Positions 34,292 to 47,838 of a stretch of DNA of 64,000 bases are shown one piece after another. The translations under genes were made by a program, and so were the position numbers. The first letter of the stretch is position 1, and the number at the start of each line of letters is the position of its first letter. The notes beneath the pieces were generated by a model. That model was not told where the DNA came from and made no database searches. It was given only the letters and a program-made list of their open reading frames with translations. This DNA is from an uncultured Pelagibacteraceae bacterium (GTDB lineage: Bacteria; Pseudomonadota; Alphaproteobacteria; Pelagibacterales; Pelagibacteraceae): the NCBI GenBank assembly GCA_902517535.1, contig CABYCK010000004.1:1-64000 (forward strand). Direction: 5' to 3'.

Positions 34292-35272
34292 ATGAATAAC
34301 ACAATGAAATTATTAGTTGAAAAAGAAGATGATGGAAAAAGACTCGATATTTGCTTATCAAAAAGAATAAATCAATTTACTAGATCAAATATTAAAAAGA
34401 TAATTGAGTCGAATAATGTCAAAATCAATAAAAAAATTACTAATTTTTCTTCGAAGAAAGTTAAATTAAATGATGAAATAGAAATAAACTTTGAAAACAA
34501 AGACAATCACTCCTTATTACCCAGTAAAATTAAATTGGATGTTCAATACGAAGATGGTGATATTTTAATAGTAAATAAACCAAAAGGAATGGTTGTTCAT
34601 CCCGGTGCAGGAAACAATAAGAATACATTAGCTAACGCGCTTGTATACAAATATAAAAAAAAATTATCAAATATAAATGGTAATTTAAGGCCGGGTATAG
34701 TCCACAGAATAGATAAAGAAACTAGTGGTTTGTTGGTTGTAGCTAAAAATAATTTTTCACACGCAACCCTTGGAAAGCAATTCAGCGATCATTCTATTAA
34801 AAGAAAATATTTATGCTTGGTTTGGGGAGTAATAAGACCTTTGAAAGGTAGTATAAAAACTTTAATTTGTAGAAACAAAAAAAATAGACAATTAATGACG
34901 GTTAGTGAATTAAATGGAAAAACAGCAATTACAAATTATGAAACTATAAAAGTTTTTAATATAAAAGATGTTCCTAGAATTAGTTTAGTAGAATGCAAGT
35001 TAGAAACTGGAAGAACACATCAAATTAGAGTGCATATGAAGTACAAAGGCGCTGCTCTATTGGGTGATCAACAATATGGAAAGAAAAATTTAAAATTTAA
35101 AAAAATTAATGAAGATTTTGATAAACAGCTCAATTGTCTTAATGGTCAAGCTTTGCATGCAAAAAGTATTGGTTTTATGCATCCTACTAAAAACAAATGG
35201 GTAAATTTTGATTCTAGTTTACCCAACGATTTCAAAAAATTGCTCGAAATACTTAAAAAACTTGATAGTTGA
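34292..35272 (+). CDS. rluD: 23S rRNA pseudouridine synthase RluD
   Basis: 326 residues. An S4 RNA-binding domain (about 10-70) precedes the catalytic domain; HRIDKETSG places the catalytic aspartate at 141, and GRTHQIRVHM is the second family motif. RluD makes pseudouridines in helix 69 of 23S rRNA, important for subunit joining. RluC-type enzymes are close relatives, so the exact target sites are less certain than the family. Confidence 0.88.
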   Translation: MNNTMKLLVEKEDDGKRLDICLSKRINQFTRSNIKKIIESNNVKINKKITNFSSKKVKLNDEIEINFENKDNHSLLPSKIKLDVQYEDGDILIVNKPKGMVVHPGAGNNKNTLANALVYKYKKKLSNINGNLRPGIVHRIDKETSGLLVVAKNNFSHATLGKQFSDHSIKRKYLCLVWGVIRPLKGSIKTLICRNKKNRQLMTVSELNGKTAITNYETIKVFNIKDVPRISLVECKLETGRTHQIRVHMKYKGAALLGDQQYGKKNLKFKKINEDFDKQLNCLNGQALHAKSIGFMHPTKNKWVNFDSSLPNDFKKLLEILKKLDS

Positions 35273-35288
35273 AAAATTAAATTTGATG

Positions 35289-35294
35289 TATAAT
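35289..35294 (+). promoter_or_regulatory. Candidate -10 box of rpoH
   Basis: TATAAT ends eight bases before the rpoH ATG at 35303, within the 30-base gap after rluD. It is preceded directly by TG. No good -35 at 16-18 bases (TAGTTG at 35266-35271 is the best). The transcript would be leaderless. Confidence 0.4.
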
Positions 35295-35302
35295 TATAAA
35301 TT

Positions 35303-38300
<2,998 letters not shown>

Positions 38301-38301
38301 G

Positions 38302-39633
38302 TTATTTGATCGATTTTTTAATCATTTTTATACATTCTAGAATTAATCTTTTATCATGTGACTCACCCATTATTCTTATTTTTGACTCAGTTCCAGATTT
38401 TCTTATTAATAGCCGACCGGCATTACCCATAAGTGCTTTTGCCATTTTGATTGCTATTCTACACTTAAATCTATCAATAATATTCTTATCTTTAACAGTT
38501 ATATTTTCTAAAATTTGAGGCAAAGGTTTAAAAACATTTAACAATTTACTAGCTTTTTTTCTTTTTCTCAAAGAAAATAAAACCTCTAATGCAACCATTA
38601 ATCCATCACCAGTTGTTGCAAATTTTCCAAGAATTACATGTCCTGATTGTTCTCCTCCTAAATTAAAATTTAATTTTTTCATCAACTCCTTGACATATCT
38701 GTCTCCTACTTTTGATCTATAAAATTTAATCTTTTCATTTCTTAAAAAATTTTCTAAACCATAATTTGACATTAAAGTTCCCACTACTCCACCCCTTAAT
38801 ATTCTTTTAGATTTCCATCTTCTTGCAAGCATAGCAATTATTTGGTCTCCATCAATTATCTTACCTTTTTCATCGCACATAATAATTCTGTCAGCATCTC
38901 CATCAAATGATATTCCTACTTGAGCTTTATTTTTTTTTACTGCTGAACACATCCTAGTTGGAGAAGTAGATCCACATTTATCATTTATGTTTAGGCCATT
39001 AGGTTTTATGCCGATAGATATTACTTTTGCTCCAAGATCTTTTAGTAATTTTGGAGCTGCTTTATACCCTGCTCCATTAGCACAATCTAAAACTATTTTT
39101 GTACCTCTTAAATTAAAATTTTTAGGAAAATTTTTTCTTAAAATTTTAATATATTTATCATTTCCGTCTTCTAATCGTTTTACCCTGCCCAAAAATTTGG
39201 GATTTGTTAATTGCTTTGTATTTTTTGCGTCAATAAGTTTTTCAATTTTCTTTTCTATTTGATTGGATAATTTCATACCGTCTGGTCCAAATAATTTAAG
39301 ACCGTTATCATGATAAGGATTATGAGACGCTGTAATCATAATTCCCATGTTAGCCTTCATAGATTTTGTTAGCATCGCGAGTCCATTGGTTGGCAAAGGT
39401 CCTAATGTAAAAACATGCATGCCTCCAGAAACTAAGCCCGATACCAGCGCCGGCTCCAAAGTATATCCTGATAATCTTGTATCTTTAGCTATAATAGCAA
39501 CTTGTTTAGATTTTTTTTGATTCTTAAAATATGTTCCTGATGCCAAACCAAATTTAAAAAATTTTTCACCAGTTATATTACCTTGATTGACAGTCCCTCG
39601 TATACCATCAGTTCCAAAATATTTATTTTTCAT
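38302..39633 (-). CDS. glmM: Phosphoglucosamine mutase
   Basis: 443 residues. Converts glucosamine-6-phosphate to glucosamine-1-phosphate for peptidoglycan and lipopolysaccharide precursors. The catalytic serine is Ser103 in TASHNP; metal-binding DGDADR and sugar-binding GEQSGH motifs follow, with a C-terminal RKSGTESKIR phosphate site. The position after ftsH and folP is the common proteobacterial order. It is one base from thiD. Confidence 0.97.
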   Translation of the reverse strand: MKNKYFGTDGIRGTVNQGNITGEKFFKFGLASGTYFKNQKKSKQVAIIAKDTRLSGYTLEPALVSGLVSGGMHVFTLGPLPTNGLAMLTKSMKANMGIMITASHNPYHDNGLKLFGPDGMKLSNQIEKKIEKLIDAKNTKQLTNPKFLGRVKRLEDGNDKYIKILRKNFPKNFNLRGTKIVLDCANGAGYKAAPKLLKDLGAKVISIGIKPNGLNINDKCGSTSPTRMCSAVKKNKAQVGISFDGDADRIIMCDEKGKIIDGDQIIAMLARRWKSKRILRGGVVGTLMSNYGLENFLRNEKIKFYRSKVGDRYVKELMKKLNFNLGGEQSGHVILGKFATTGDGLMVALEVLFSLRKRKKASKLLNVFKPLPQILENITVKDKNIIDRFKCRIAIKMAKALMGNAGRLLIRKSGTESKIRIMGESHDKRLILECIKMIKKSIK

Positions 39634-40700
39634 TAATTTTTAAAATTTGATAAGATTTTTCTAAATACTAATATGCCTTGTTTAACTTCATTAACATTGT
39701 GCACTCTAAAAACTTGAACTCCTTGAGATAGCAAAAACAAAACAGATGCTATTGTGCCTCCCACCCTTTCTTTGCTATCATTCTTTCCAGATATTTGACT
39801 AATAAATCTTTTTCTAGAAGTTCCAATCAATATAGGAAGTCCAAGACTATGAAACAAAGATATTCTAGAAATTAAAGTCAAATTATGTTTCAAATTTTTA
39901 CCAAAACCAATACCAGGATCTAGAATTATTTGTTTATTATCGATTTTTTGTATTCCTTTTTCAAAAAAATCGTAAATATCTAATAAAACATTTTGATATT
40001 TAGGTTTTTTTTGCATTGTATTTGGTGTGCCTTGCATGTGATGAAGGACTTTTGGAATATTATATCTTTTTAACTTTGATAAAGTTTGGTTTTCATATTT
40101 AAAGCCTGACACATCGTTTATTAAATCTGCTCTGCATTTAATAGCTTTGATCATTACTTCTGATTTTCTTGTGTCTATAGACAAACATGTGTTTTTATAT
40201 TTTTTTTTAAAATTTTTCAAAGTTTTTGCAACTCTTTTCCATTCAACGTTTGGTAAAATTGTTTTAGATCCAGGTCTAGTTGACTCTCCGCCAATATCAA
40301 TAATATTTGCTCCAGCTTTAATCATATTTAAAATATGATTTTGAGCTTTCTTCTGGCTATTAAATGTTCCTCCATCTGAAAAACTATCTGGGGTTAAATT
40401 GAGAATTCCCATTATTGATGGCTCTAAAAAATTTACATTATTTAAAAAATTCTTTCTTTTAAGAACTATTTTTTTTAGATCTTGCTTAATTTTTTTTTTA
40501 AGTAATTTATTTAAAGTATTGATCTTTTTAACACTAATAGTCTTTGATGTGATCTTATTATTTTTTCTTTTGATAATTTCAATTTTATCAAAGGCAATAT
40601 TTTGACCACCGCACAAAGGCAACGCAAATTTTTTTTTGATAAGAGACTTAGCATAAGCTCCGTGATAAAAATTACACGCTCTTGTGTAATATTTTGTCAT
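39633..40700 (-). CDS. folP: Dihydropteroate synthase with N-terminal extension
   Basis: 355 residues. Joins 4-aminobenzoate to the pterin diphosphate in folate synthesis. The pterin-binding signature GILNLTPDSFSDGG starts at residue 98, so there is a lysine-rich extension of about 90 residues in front of the TIM barrel compared with E. coli (282 residues). DPGIGFGKN and GTSRKRF are intact. Similar extensions occur in other Alphaproteobacteria; the role is unknown. Its ATG shares a base with the glmM region downstream and is six bases after ftsH. Confidence 0.94.
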   Translation of the reverse strand: MTKYYTRACNFYHGAYAKSLIKKKFALPLCGGQNIAFDKIEIIKRKNNKITSKTISVKKINTLNKLLKKKIKQDLKKIVLKRKNFLNNVNFLEPSIMGILNLTPDSFSDGGTFNSQKKAQNHILNMIKAGANIIDIGGESTRPGSKTILPNVEWKRVAKTLKNFKKKYKNTCLSIDTRKSEVMIKAIKCRADLINDVSGFKYENQTLSKLKRYNIPKVLHHMQGTPNTMQKKPKYQNVLLDIYDFFEKGIQKIDNKQIILDPGIGFGKNLKHNLTLISRISLFHSLGLPILIGTSRKRFISQISGKNDSKERVGGTIASVLFLLSQGVQVFRVHNVNEVKQGILVFRKILSNFKN

Positions 40701-40706
40701 GGATAT

Positions 40707-42602
40707 TTAAATTGCTGGCTTTGGCTTTAACCCTAGTGAACCAAGAGCTGAAGAAGTTTTGCCATCATCTTCGTCCTCTTCTTTAAAAGATTTTGAAGGC
40801 TTGATATTTTTCAAAATTAGGTCCCTTATCTCATCTCCAGACAAGGTTTCGTAAATTAAAAGAGCTTTGGCTATTTTGTGAAGATCGTCAATTTTTTCTG
40901 TAAGAATTTTTCTTGCTCTTTCATAACCTTTGTCTACTATCTTTTTAACTTCCTCATCAACTTTTTTTGCAGTATCTTCTGACATATTTTGCTGCTTTGT
41001 AACTGATCTTCCCAAAAATACTTCTTCCTCATTTTCTCCATAAGCTATAGTACCAAGTTCTTTACTCATTCCATATTTGGTTACCATATTTTTTGCCATC
41101 TTCGTAACCATGTCTATATCAGAGGAAGCTCCAGAAGTTACTTTATCATGTCCAAAAATTATTTCTTCAGCGATTCTTCCTCCCATAGCCACAGCAATAT
41201 CTGAGTGCATTTTTTCTCTTGTTACGGATAGTTGATCTCTCTCAGGCAATCTCATAACCATACCCAAGGCTCTACCTCTAGGAATAATAGTTGCTTTATG
41301 AATTGGGTCTGATGCCTTTTCATTTAATGCAACAATTGCATGTCCGCCCTCGTGGTAAGCGGTTAATTTTTTCTCGTCTTCCGACATAACCATGGATCTT
41401 CTTTCTGCTCCCATCATCACTTTGTCTTTAGCTTCTTCAACGTCAGACATGGTCACAACTCTTTTGTTTTTTCTTGCGGCTAATAAAGCTGACTCATTAA
41501 TTAAATTAGCTAGATCTGCCCCAGAAAAACCTGGAGTTCCTCGAGCTATAGTTCTTAATTTTACATCTGGTCCGGTACTTATTTTTTTGACATGTACTTT
41601 TAAAATAGCCTCTCTTCCAATTATATCTGGATTACCTACAACAACTTGTCTATCAAATCTTCCCGGTCTCAATAGCGCAGGATCTAAAACATCAGGTCTA
41701 TTTGTTGCGGCTATTAAAATTATACCTTCGTTTGTATCAAATCCGTCCATTTCAACTAAAAGCTGGTTAAGTGTTTGCTCTCTCTCATCATTTCCACCGC
41801 CTAGTCCAGCTCCCCTGCTCCTGCCGACAGCATCAATTTCGTCTATAAATATAATACAAGGAGAATGTTTTTTTCCTTGCTCAAACATGTCTCTTACTCT
41901 GGAAGCTCCCACTCCAACAAACATTTCTACAAAGTCTGAACCTGAGATAGAAAAAAAAGGTACATTAGCTTCGCCTGCAATAGCTTTTGCTAGTAAAGTT
42001 TTTCCTGTTCCTGGAGGGCCAATCAACAGTGCACCTTTTGGGATTTTACCTCCAAGTCTACTAAACTTCTTTGGGTCTTTTAAAAACTCGACTATTTCTT
42101 CGACTTCTTCTTTAGCTTCCTCTACTCCAGCTACATCATTGAAGGTAACTTTGCCTTGGGCTTCATTTAATAATTTAGCTTTAGATCTTCCAAAACCCAT
42201 TGCTCCACCTTTTCCTCCTTGCATCTGACGCATAAAAAATATCCACACACCAATCAGCAAAAGCATAGGAAACCAAGATAGTAAAATACCTAAAAGAGAT
42301 GGCATCTTATCTTCTAGGGGTGTTGCGATTATGCTTACATTGTTAGAAGAAAGTTTTTCAACTAATTCAGGATAATTAGGAGAATATGTTGAGAAATTAT
42401 TACCGTCTGCCAAGACTCCAGATATGTTATTTCCTTGTATTCGAACTTCAACAACTCGTCCTGACTCTACCTCTTCAAGGAATTTAGAAAATGATAAGTT
42501 GTTTTTTTCAGAATTAATCTTATTAGGGTCTTGAAACATGTTAAATAGGCCCACTGAAAGTAATACTATGATAGCCCACATTGCTAAGTTTTTTAAATTC
42601 AT
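40707..42602 (-). CDS. ftsH: ATP-dependent zinc metalloprotease FtsH
   Basis: 631 residues. Two N-terminal membrane helices (about 4-22 and 103-123) flank a small periplasmic domain; the AAA module has Walker A GPPGTGKT (195-202), IFIDEID and the pore motif FVG; the protease site is HEGGH (417-421). Membrane-anchored hexamer that degrades misfolded membrane proteins and, in other Proteobacteria, sigma-32 and LpxC. The gene lies between tilS (88-base gap) and folP. Confidence 0.98.
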   Translation of the reverse strand: MNLKNLAMWAIIVLLSVGLFNMFQDPNKINSEKNNLSFSKFLEEVESGRVVEVRIQGNNISGVLADGNNFSTYSPNYPELVEKLSSNNVSIIATPLEDKMPSLLGILLSWFPMLLLIGVWIFFMRQMQGGKGGAMGFGRSKAKLLNEAQGKVTFNDVAGVEEAKEEVEEIVEFLKDPKKFSRLGGKIPKGALLIGPPGTGKTLLAKAIAGEANVPFFSISGSDFVEMFVGVGASRVRDMFEQGKKHSPCIIFIDEIDAVGRSRGAGLGGGNDEREQTLNQLLVEMDGFDTNEGIILIAATNRPDVLDPALLRPGRFDRQVVVGNPDIIGREAILKVHVKKISTGPDVKLRTIARGTPGFSGADLANLINESALLAARKNKRVVTMSDVEEAKDKVMMGAERRSMVMSEDEKKLTAYHEGGHAIVALNEKASDPIHKATIIPRGRALGMVMRLPERDQLSVTREKMHSDIAVAMGGRIAEEIIFGHDKVTSGASSDIDMVTKMAKNMVTKYGMSKELGTIAYGENEEEVFLGRSVTKQQNMSEDTAKKVDEEVKKIVDKGYERARKILTEKIDDLHKIAKALLIYETLSGDEIRDLILKNIKPSKSFKEEDEDDGKTSSALGSLGLKPKPAI

Positions 42603-42689
42603 AATTTCTACATAATCACTTTTTTATAATTAACAAGTTTATCTTAAAAAAAAATCTAGTTGTAAATAAGTCAAAATATAGCAAATTTG

Positions 42690-43709
42690 CTAAATTTTAA
42701 CTTTTTGAAGAGTAATGAGGCCTTTTTCTCTTAAAATTATGCACTTTCCTAAAGAATTCTTATTATTTTTATTCGTCTCGATATTTCGAATTAAATTAAC
42801 AATTTTTTTTGTTCGCTGAGTATAATATGAGCCTGTCAAGTCTTTTATAGCTTTTTGAGTGAATCGTATTTTCATCTCTAGATTAAGAGAATTAAAATCA
42901 TCTAATTTAATGATAATTTTTTTATTTCTTTTTTTTATCAAGGAATTGTAGCTATCTTTCAAATAGACGTCTAAAGTATCTCTACTAGAAGCAAGATTAT
43001 TTATTGATTGAGTTATTCGATCATAATTTATTCCACTTTTTTCAAGAATATTTTTAAGCTTACGTATTCTTGTTCTTAAATATTTTTTATCTTTATTAGT
43101 TGGATCTTTAAAAAATTTGCCAAATATTGATTTCGCTATCTTAATTAACTGATTTTTTTTTACATTTAATAATGGTCTAACTAAATGGAGATTTGGTCCA
43201 ATCTTAGTTATTGTTCGCATAGATGATAGACCATGTAATCCGCTTCCTCTTGATAACCTAATAAAAAAAGTTTCCACTTGATCTTCCAAATGGTGAGCTG
43301 TCACAACTTTTTTTATATTTTTCTTTTTACAAAATGCTGAGATTAAATCATATCTGATTACTCTGGCTTTGCTTTGTATATTTTTTGTTATCAGATTTTT
43401 ATTACTTAAAATATTCAAATGAATATTTTTTTTCTTTAGTAATTTTTTAACAGCTTCTGCCTCTTTAGAAGAGTTTTTTCTTAAATTATGGTTTACAAGC
43501 ACATATTGGATTTTACATTTATTTTCATAGCTGTAAGCTTTGGCTAAGGCTGTTAATCCTAAACTATCTGGACCTCCAGAAACTGCGATGGCTATTGTCT
43601 TGTTTTTATGTAATTTTAGTTTTTGTTTAAAATCCAAATAAATTGGCCGAAACTCTGCATTGTATTTAAAGCAATCTTTAAGAATTGCATTTGAATTTTT
43701 TCTTTTCAT
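42690..43709 (-). CDS. tilS: tRNA(Ile)-lysidine synthase
   Basis: 339 residues. Adds lysine to C34 of tRNA-Ile(CAU) so that it reads AUA, an abundant codon in this AT-rich genome. PP-loop SGGPDS (44-49) binds ATP, and HHLEDQVETFFIRLSRGSG is the family's second motif. It is shorter than E. coli TilS (432), lacking most of the C-terminal domain, as in many small genomes. Its start lies 32 bases inside the end of cpoB. Confidence 0.93.
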   Translation of the reverse strand: MKRKNSNAILKDCFKYNAEFRPIYLDFKQKLKLHKNKTIAIAVSGGPDSLGLTALAKAYSYENKCKIQYVLVNHNLRKNSSKEAEAVKKLLKKKNIHLNILSNKNLITKNIQSKARVIRYDLISAFCKKKNIKKVVTAHHLEDQVETFFIRLSRGSGLHGLSSMRTITKIGPNLHLVRPLLNVKKNQLIKIAKSIFGKFFKDPTNKDKKYLRTRIRKLKNILEKSGINYDRITQSINNLASSRDTLDVYLKDSYNSLIKKRNKKIIIKLDDFNSLNLEMKIRFTQKAIKDLTGSYYTQRTKKIVNLIRNIETNKNNKNSLGKCIILREKGLITLQKVKI

Positions 43710-44631
43710 ATTGTGCTTTTTGTAGCACAGACTTGCTTGCTTTTGGATACTCTTTCTTTAACGCAATTATCATTTTACAGCCCTGATCTTTTTCACCTAA
43801 TTGAACCATAGTAATACCTAGTTTCAAAAGATTATCTGGAGCTTTTTTGCTTTTAGGATAATTTTGGTATCCATCTAAATAAGCTGTTGCTGCATCAGAA
43901 TATAATTGTCTTATTCTAAATGTTTCCCCATACCAATATTGAGCATTACCTGCTAAGTCATGATCCTTGTTTTTATCAATAAATTCTTTGAGAGCAAATT
44001 CTGCAGTTTCATAGTCGCCTATTTTCATAAAACTAATTGCAAATTCATATTGTTCTTTAGAAGATTTGTTTGGTAATAAAGATTCTTTTTTTTCAGCTTC
44101 TTCTGTGATGACACTCTGGGCACTTTGAATAGAGTTTGTTTCTTGTTTTTCAGGTAAGTTAGAAACTGAATACGCTGGAGCCTCACCAAAATCTTTAGGC
44201 TTGCTAGAACCTGGCAATATTTTTTTTGTTTTTTTAATTGTAGTGTCAGAATTTTCAATATCTGAAAATCTTAATTGAGTATCTGATTGTATTTTTGTAA
44301 CTCTAGATGAAAGTTTATCTAACTTAAAGTTAACTTCTTCAAACTTATTTGTCAGATCTCTAAACTGATCTTCAATTTCATTTAATTTTAAAAGATGTTT
44401 TGTCAAAATATCTTCATTAAGTCCACTAGATTGTGTTGATGATGATGATGAAATTAAATCAGATTTTTGATAAACTGCTTTTTCAAGAGTTTTTAAGTCT
44501 TTAGTTAAAACTTGTATTTGATCTATTATACCTTGAATTAAAACTTCTTCTTCTTCAGCTTTGATTAAAGAATTTGATAAAATTAATATTGTTGTTAGAA
44601 AAATTAAAAATTTTCTTTTAATAAAGAACAT
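43678..44631 (-). CDS. cpoB: Cell division coordinator CpoB (YbgF), Tol-Pal associated
   Basis: 317 residues. Signal peptide (about 1-25), an N-terminal coiled coil (about 75-125) for trimerisation, a low-complexity linker, then tetratricopeptide repeats (YEFAISFMKIGDYETAE onward). CpoB links outer-membrane constriction by Tol-Pal with peptidoglycan synthesis at the septum. It is the last tol-pal gene but is cut off from pal by a strong terminator at 44661-44703, so it probably has a separate promoter or depends on read-through. Confidence 0.9.
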   Translation of the reverse strand: MFFIKRKFLIFLTTILILSNSLIKAEEEEVLIQGIIDQIQVLTKDLKTLEKAVYQKSDLISSSSSTQSSGLNEDILTKHLLKLNEIEDQFRDLTNKFEEVNFKLDKLSSRVTKIQSDTQLRFSDIENSDTTIKKTKKILPGSSKPKDFGEAPAYSVSNLPEKQETNSIQSAQSVITEEAEKKESLLPNKSSKEQYEFAISFMKIGDYETAEFALKEFIDKNKDHDLAGNAQYWYGETFRIRQLYSDAATAYLDGYQNYPKSKKAPDNLLKLGITMVQLGEKDQGCKMIIALKKEYPKASKSVLQKAQYEKKKFKCNS

Positions 44632-44657
44632 ATCGAATCTTTAAATATACAAAATGG

Positions 44658-44703
44658 CAAAAAAAAGACCCTTTAATAAACGCGTTATTAAAGGGTCTTT
44701 AAG
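44658..44703 (-). terminator. Rho-independent terminator after pal
   Basis: Arms 44664-44679 and 44685-44700 form a perfect 16-base-pair stem with a 5-base loop, followed on the minus strand by a run of T. It lies in the 83-base gap between the pal stop and the cpoB start and ends the tolQRAB-pal transcript. Confidence 0.9.
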
Positions 44704-44714
44704 TATACAGATAA

Positions 44715-45191
44715 TTAGTTTACTTTAACTGTAACTGATCTTCTATTTTGAGACCAAGCTAAAGGACTTGATGCAGGATTAACTGGCTTTTCTTTTCCAT
44801 AACTTATAACAGAAATTCTTTTACCTGAAATTCCATATGTCATTAAATAATCTCTAGCAGCGTTAGCTCTTCTTTCTCCTAAGGCTAAGTTAAATTCTCT
44901 AGTTCCTCTTTCGTCAGCATGACCTTCAATGGTCACGTTAAGCTTTTTATTTTTTCTTAAAAAAGTAGCTTGCTTTCTTAAAGTAGCTCTTGAAGCGGTT
45001 GTTAATGAAGATTTATTCGTTGCGAAAAAAACTCTATCTGGAACTCCAGAAGCTAAATATTTTACTGTTGCTTTTCCAGTATAAACATCTCCTTCTATAT
45101 TCCCTGATTTCTTAGAAGTAGAACATGCGCTTAAAATTAGTGTCGCAAATACTACTAAAAATATGTTCTTTAAATTCTTTTTAAATGTCAT
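44715..45191 (-). CDS. pal: Peptidoglycan-associated lipoprotein
   Basis: 158 residues. Lipoprotein signal with lipobox LSAC (Cys23 lipidated), then an OmpA-C domain with the peptidoglycan-binding signature IEGHADERGTREFN (about 93-106). Pal anchors the outer membrane to peptidoglycan and is moved by TolB during constriction. The ATG is supported by an AAGGGG ribosome-binding site five bases upstream, stronger than for most genes here. The 78-base gap to tolB may hold a separate pal promoter (TTGAAT and AATATT, 17 apart). Confidence 0.97.
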   Translation of the reverse strand: MTFKKNLKNIFLVVFATLILSACSTSKKSGNIEGDVYTGKATVKYLASGVPDRVFFATNKSSLTTASRATLRKQATFLRKNKKLNVTIEGHADERGTREFNLALGERRANAARDYLMTYGISGKRISVISYGKEKPVNPASSPLAWSQNRRSVTVKVN

Positions 45192-45269
45192 TTTTTCCCC
45201 TTAAGTTGATTGTTGAAATATTTCAAATTATTAAAGATTATTCAAGTATTAATTACATAAAAAATACCC

Positions 45270-46607
45270 TCACTTTGATAGTAATGAGGACCAAGATGGG
45301 TCAGAAGCATCAGTTTTAGTTGTAAGTTTTCTCTCGTTATAGCCTGTAATATCAATTGACCACAGTGTTGCTGAAAAACCCTCTCCTTTTGATCCAGCTT
45401 TTGTCTCTCTGTAAAAAACGAGAACCCTGCCATTTGGAGACCAAGATGGTGCTTCTTGATAATAATTTTCTGTTAACAGTCTTTCTCCTGATCCATCTGT
45501 TCTCATTACTCCAATGTAAAATCTTCCTTTTCGCATTTTTGTAAAAGCTATTAAATCACCCCTTGGAGACCATACTGGTGTTCCATAAATACCTTTGCCA
45601 AATGTAATTCTTTTTACATTGCTTCCGTCATTTCTCATTACATAAATTTGTTGCAGGCCACTTCGATCAGAATTAAATGCAATAAATTTTCCATCGGGTG
45701 AAAATGAGGGTGATGTATCTATTGATGAATGATTTGTAATTCTTTCAACAACCCTAGTGTCTAAATCCATGGTATAAATATCTGAATTACCGTCCTCAGC
45801 AAAACTCATAATTATTTTTTTTCCATCCGGTGAAAATCTTGGTGCAAATGTCATTCCTGGAAAATTCCCAACAACTTCTTGAACTCCAGTTTCAATATCA
45901 AGTAAATAAACTCTTGGCATATTTCTAAAATAAGACAAATAAGTAACCATTTGATTAGTTGGATTAAATCTTGGGGTTAATACAAGTTCATTTCCTAATG
46001 TTAAATATTTTGTGTTAGCTCCATCTTGATCCATAATTGCTAATTTTTTTACTCTCTGACTTTTTGGTCCACTTTCAGAAACATAAATAATTCTTGTATC
46101 GAAATATCCCTCCTCACCTGTTAAACGTTCATATATCTTATCTGATATTATATGAGCAACTCTTCTCCAATTTGTTGGTGTTGTTGTAAAAGCTAAAGCT
46201 GTCATTTCTTTTGCAGCGGTTAAATCCCAAAGTCTAAATTCTACCTTTAATTTTCCATCTTTAACCAAAAGTTTACCGGTTACCAAGGCTTGGGCTTTAA
46301 TTAATCTCCAATCCTCAAATCTTGGTTTGAGATGTGCTATATCTGGTTTTTGGACAAAAGCTTCTTTTTTAAGAGGATTAAACAAACCCGTACTTTTAAA
46401 ATTATTTTCTATAATTCTAGAAATATTATCACCTAAATTTTTTACTTTTAGCCCTTCATAATCTTGAGATTTGATATCAACATGTAAAGGTGAAACGGCT
46501 ATCGGTAGAGGATCTAAATTACCACGTGTAATATCTACTTCTATTAAAGCAATTAAACTTTGTATTGAAAAAAAGTAGATAAAAATTGATAAAACTATTT
46601 TCTTCAT
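45270..46607 (-). CDS. tolB: Tol-Pal system beta-propeller protein TolB
   Basis: 445 residues. Signal peptide (about 1-20), an N-terminal alpha/beta domain starting around [17 protein letters not shown], and a six-bladed propeller made of WD-like SPDGK repeats ([32 protein letters not shown]). Periplasmic partner that takes Pal on and off peptidoglycan under control of TolA. One base separates it from tolA. Confidence 0.97.
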   Translation of the reverse strand: MKKIVLSIFIYFFSIQSLIALIEVDITRGNLDPLPIAVSPLHVDIKSQDYEGLKVKNLGDNISRIIENNFKSTGLFNPLKKEAFVQKPDIAHLKPRFEDWRLIKAQALVTGKLLVKDGKLKVEFRLWDLTAAKEMTALAFTTTPTNWRRVAHIISDKIYERLTGEEGYFDTRIIYVSESGPKSQRVKKLAIMDQDGANTKYLTLGNELVLTPRFNPTNQMVTYLSYFRNMPRVYLLDIETGVQEVVGNFPGMTFAPRFSPDGKKIIMSFAEDGNSDIYTMDLDTRVVERITNHSSIDTSPSFSPDGKFIAFNSDRSGLQQIYVMRNDGSNVKRITFGKGIYGTPVWSPRGDLIAFTKMRKGRFYIGVMRTDGSGERLLTENYYQEAPSWSPNGRVLVFYRETKAGSKGEGFSATLWSIDITGYNERKLTTKTDASDPSWSSLLSK

Positions 46608-46608
46608 A

Positions 46609-47415
46609 TTAACCTTTAAGCATTTCCGTTGGATTAAAATTTAATTGAATATCCTTCCATTTTTCATATCCAGTTGGAGGAACTTTGAGAGGTTGGCATA
46701 TACGCACTGCTCTTAACGCACTTTCTGCAAGAATTTTATAAAACTTTTGACCAGGTTTGTTCATTCTTTCATGGTCTAAAATTTCAGATTTCATAATTGT
46801 TCCATCTTTTTTTAATTTAAGTTTAATTCTTACAAGCAAATTATCTTCATAAGGAAGTCCTAGAGGTATGCTCCAACAACCAAATATTTGCGCTCTTAAA
46901 GCGTCTTCTTCAGATAAACTTAAGCCAGTTGCAAAAGAATTTTTGACACTACTTTGGGTAAGTTTGTTTGTTGTCTTTTGTTTTACAGCTTGCTCCTCTT
47001 TTGCTTTATCTATAAGAGCAGCAATTTGATTGGTATCTATAATTTCTTTTTTTTCAAATTCTGAAGCTTGTCTAATTTCTGGCTTAACTTCTTTAGGATT
47101 TTGCTTTTTTTTAATTATCTCTTTTTTTTCTTTTTTATCATTTGGTAGGGGAATTCTGTCGGGTTTTTCTTTAGCTTTAGCGGCTGGTGGGGCTTGTTCA
47201 GAAACTACTCTTTCTTCTTTTTTTTTTGTTTCCTCAATTATTTTTCTAGCCTTGGGAGCAAAAGGAATGTTTGTTTTATCAGAAATTTGAATTAACTCTA
47301 CTGAAACAATTGGTGGCAAATCTATAGGTTGTCTAATCATAAATGGTAAGCTTAAAATAGTTAATACTATTACTACTAAATGAAGAGATATTGAATAAAT
47401 CAAACTTTTTGTCAT
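46609..47415 (-). CDS. tolA: Tol-Pal system protein TolA
   Basis: 268 residues. N-terminal membrane anchor (about 5-25), a long Lys/Glu/Pro-rich periplasmic stalk (about 60-165) and a C-terminal TonB/TolA-like domain containing [10 protein letters not shown]. TolA uses the proton gradient harvested by TolQR to reach TolB-Pal at the outer membrane. The position between tolR and tolB confirms the call despite low sequence conservation of the stalk. Confidence 0.92.
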   Translation of the reverse strand: MTKSLIYSISLHLVVIVLTILSLPFMIRQPIDLPPIVSVELIQISDKTNIPFAPKARKIIEETKKKEERVVSEQAPPAAKAKEKPDRIPLPNDKKEKKEIIKKKQNPKEVKPEIRQASEFEKKEIIDTNQIAALIDKAKEEQAVKQKTTNKLTQSSVKNSFATGLSLSEEDALRAQIFGCWSIPLGLPYEDNLLVRIKLKLKKDGTIMKSEILDHERMNKPGQKFYKILAESALRAVRICQPLKVPPTGYEKWKDIQLNFNPTEMLKG

Positions 47416-47422
47416 TTTTCAT

Positions 47423-47836
47423 TTAATTCTTGTAAGGCTCAGATATTAAAGCAACTTTAGAAAAGCCTGCGCCTGATAATGTTCCCATAACTTCTAACAC
47501 TCTTCCATAATTAATAGTTTTGTCACCTCGCACATAAATTCTAGTATCAGTTCTGTTTTTTGCTATTGCCAATAACTTAGGTACAATTTTTTGATATGTA
47601 ACTTTATGTTCTTGGATAAAAACTTCACCCTTTGAATTAATTGTTAATGTAAGAGGTTCTTGATCGTCCGGCAAAGAGTCCGCTGCTGACTCGGGCAAAT
47701 CAACCTGCACTCCTACAGTCAAAAGAGGGGCAGTAACCATAAAGATAATAAGTAAAACTAACATTACATCAACAAAAGGTGTTACGTTAATTTCACTCAT
47801 TGGTTCATTTCTTGAGCGATTTAATTTAAAAGCCAT
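47423..47836 (-). CDS. tolR: Tol-Pal system proton-channel protein TolR
   Basis: 137 residues, ExbD/TolR family. One membrane helix (about 19-40) with the essential proton-path aspartate at 23 in NVTPFVDVMLVLLI, then a periplasmic peptidoglycan-binding domain. Two TolR sit in a TolQ pentamer to convert proton flow into TolA motion. Two bases separate it from tolQ. Confidence 0.96.
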   Translation of the reverse strand: MAFKLNRSRNEPMSEINVTPFVDVMLVLLIIFMVTAPLLTVGVQVDLPESAADSLPDDQEPLTLTINSKGEVFIQEHKVTYQKIVPKLLAIAKNRTDTRIYVRGDKTINYGRVLEVMGTLSGAGFSKVALISEPYKN

Positions 47837-47838
47837 TA

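Noticed and set aside
41392-42228. 278-codon open frame on the plus strand opposite ftsH
   Set aside because: It lies wholly antisense to a certain gene, has a serine/proline-rich composition typical of reverse-frame shadows and no promoter or ribosome-binding site.
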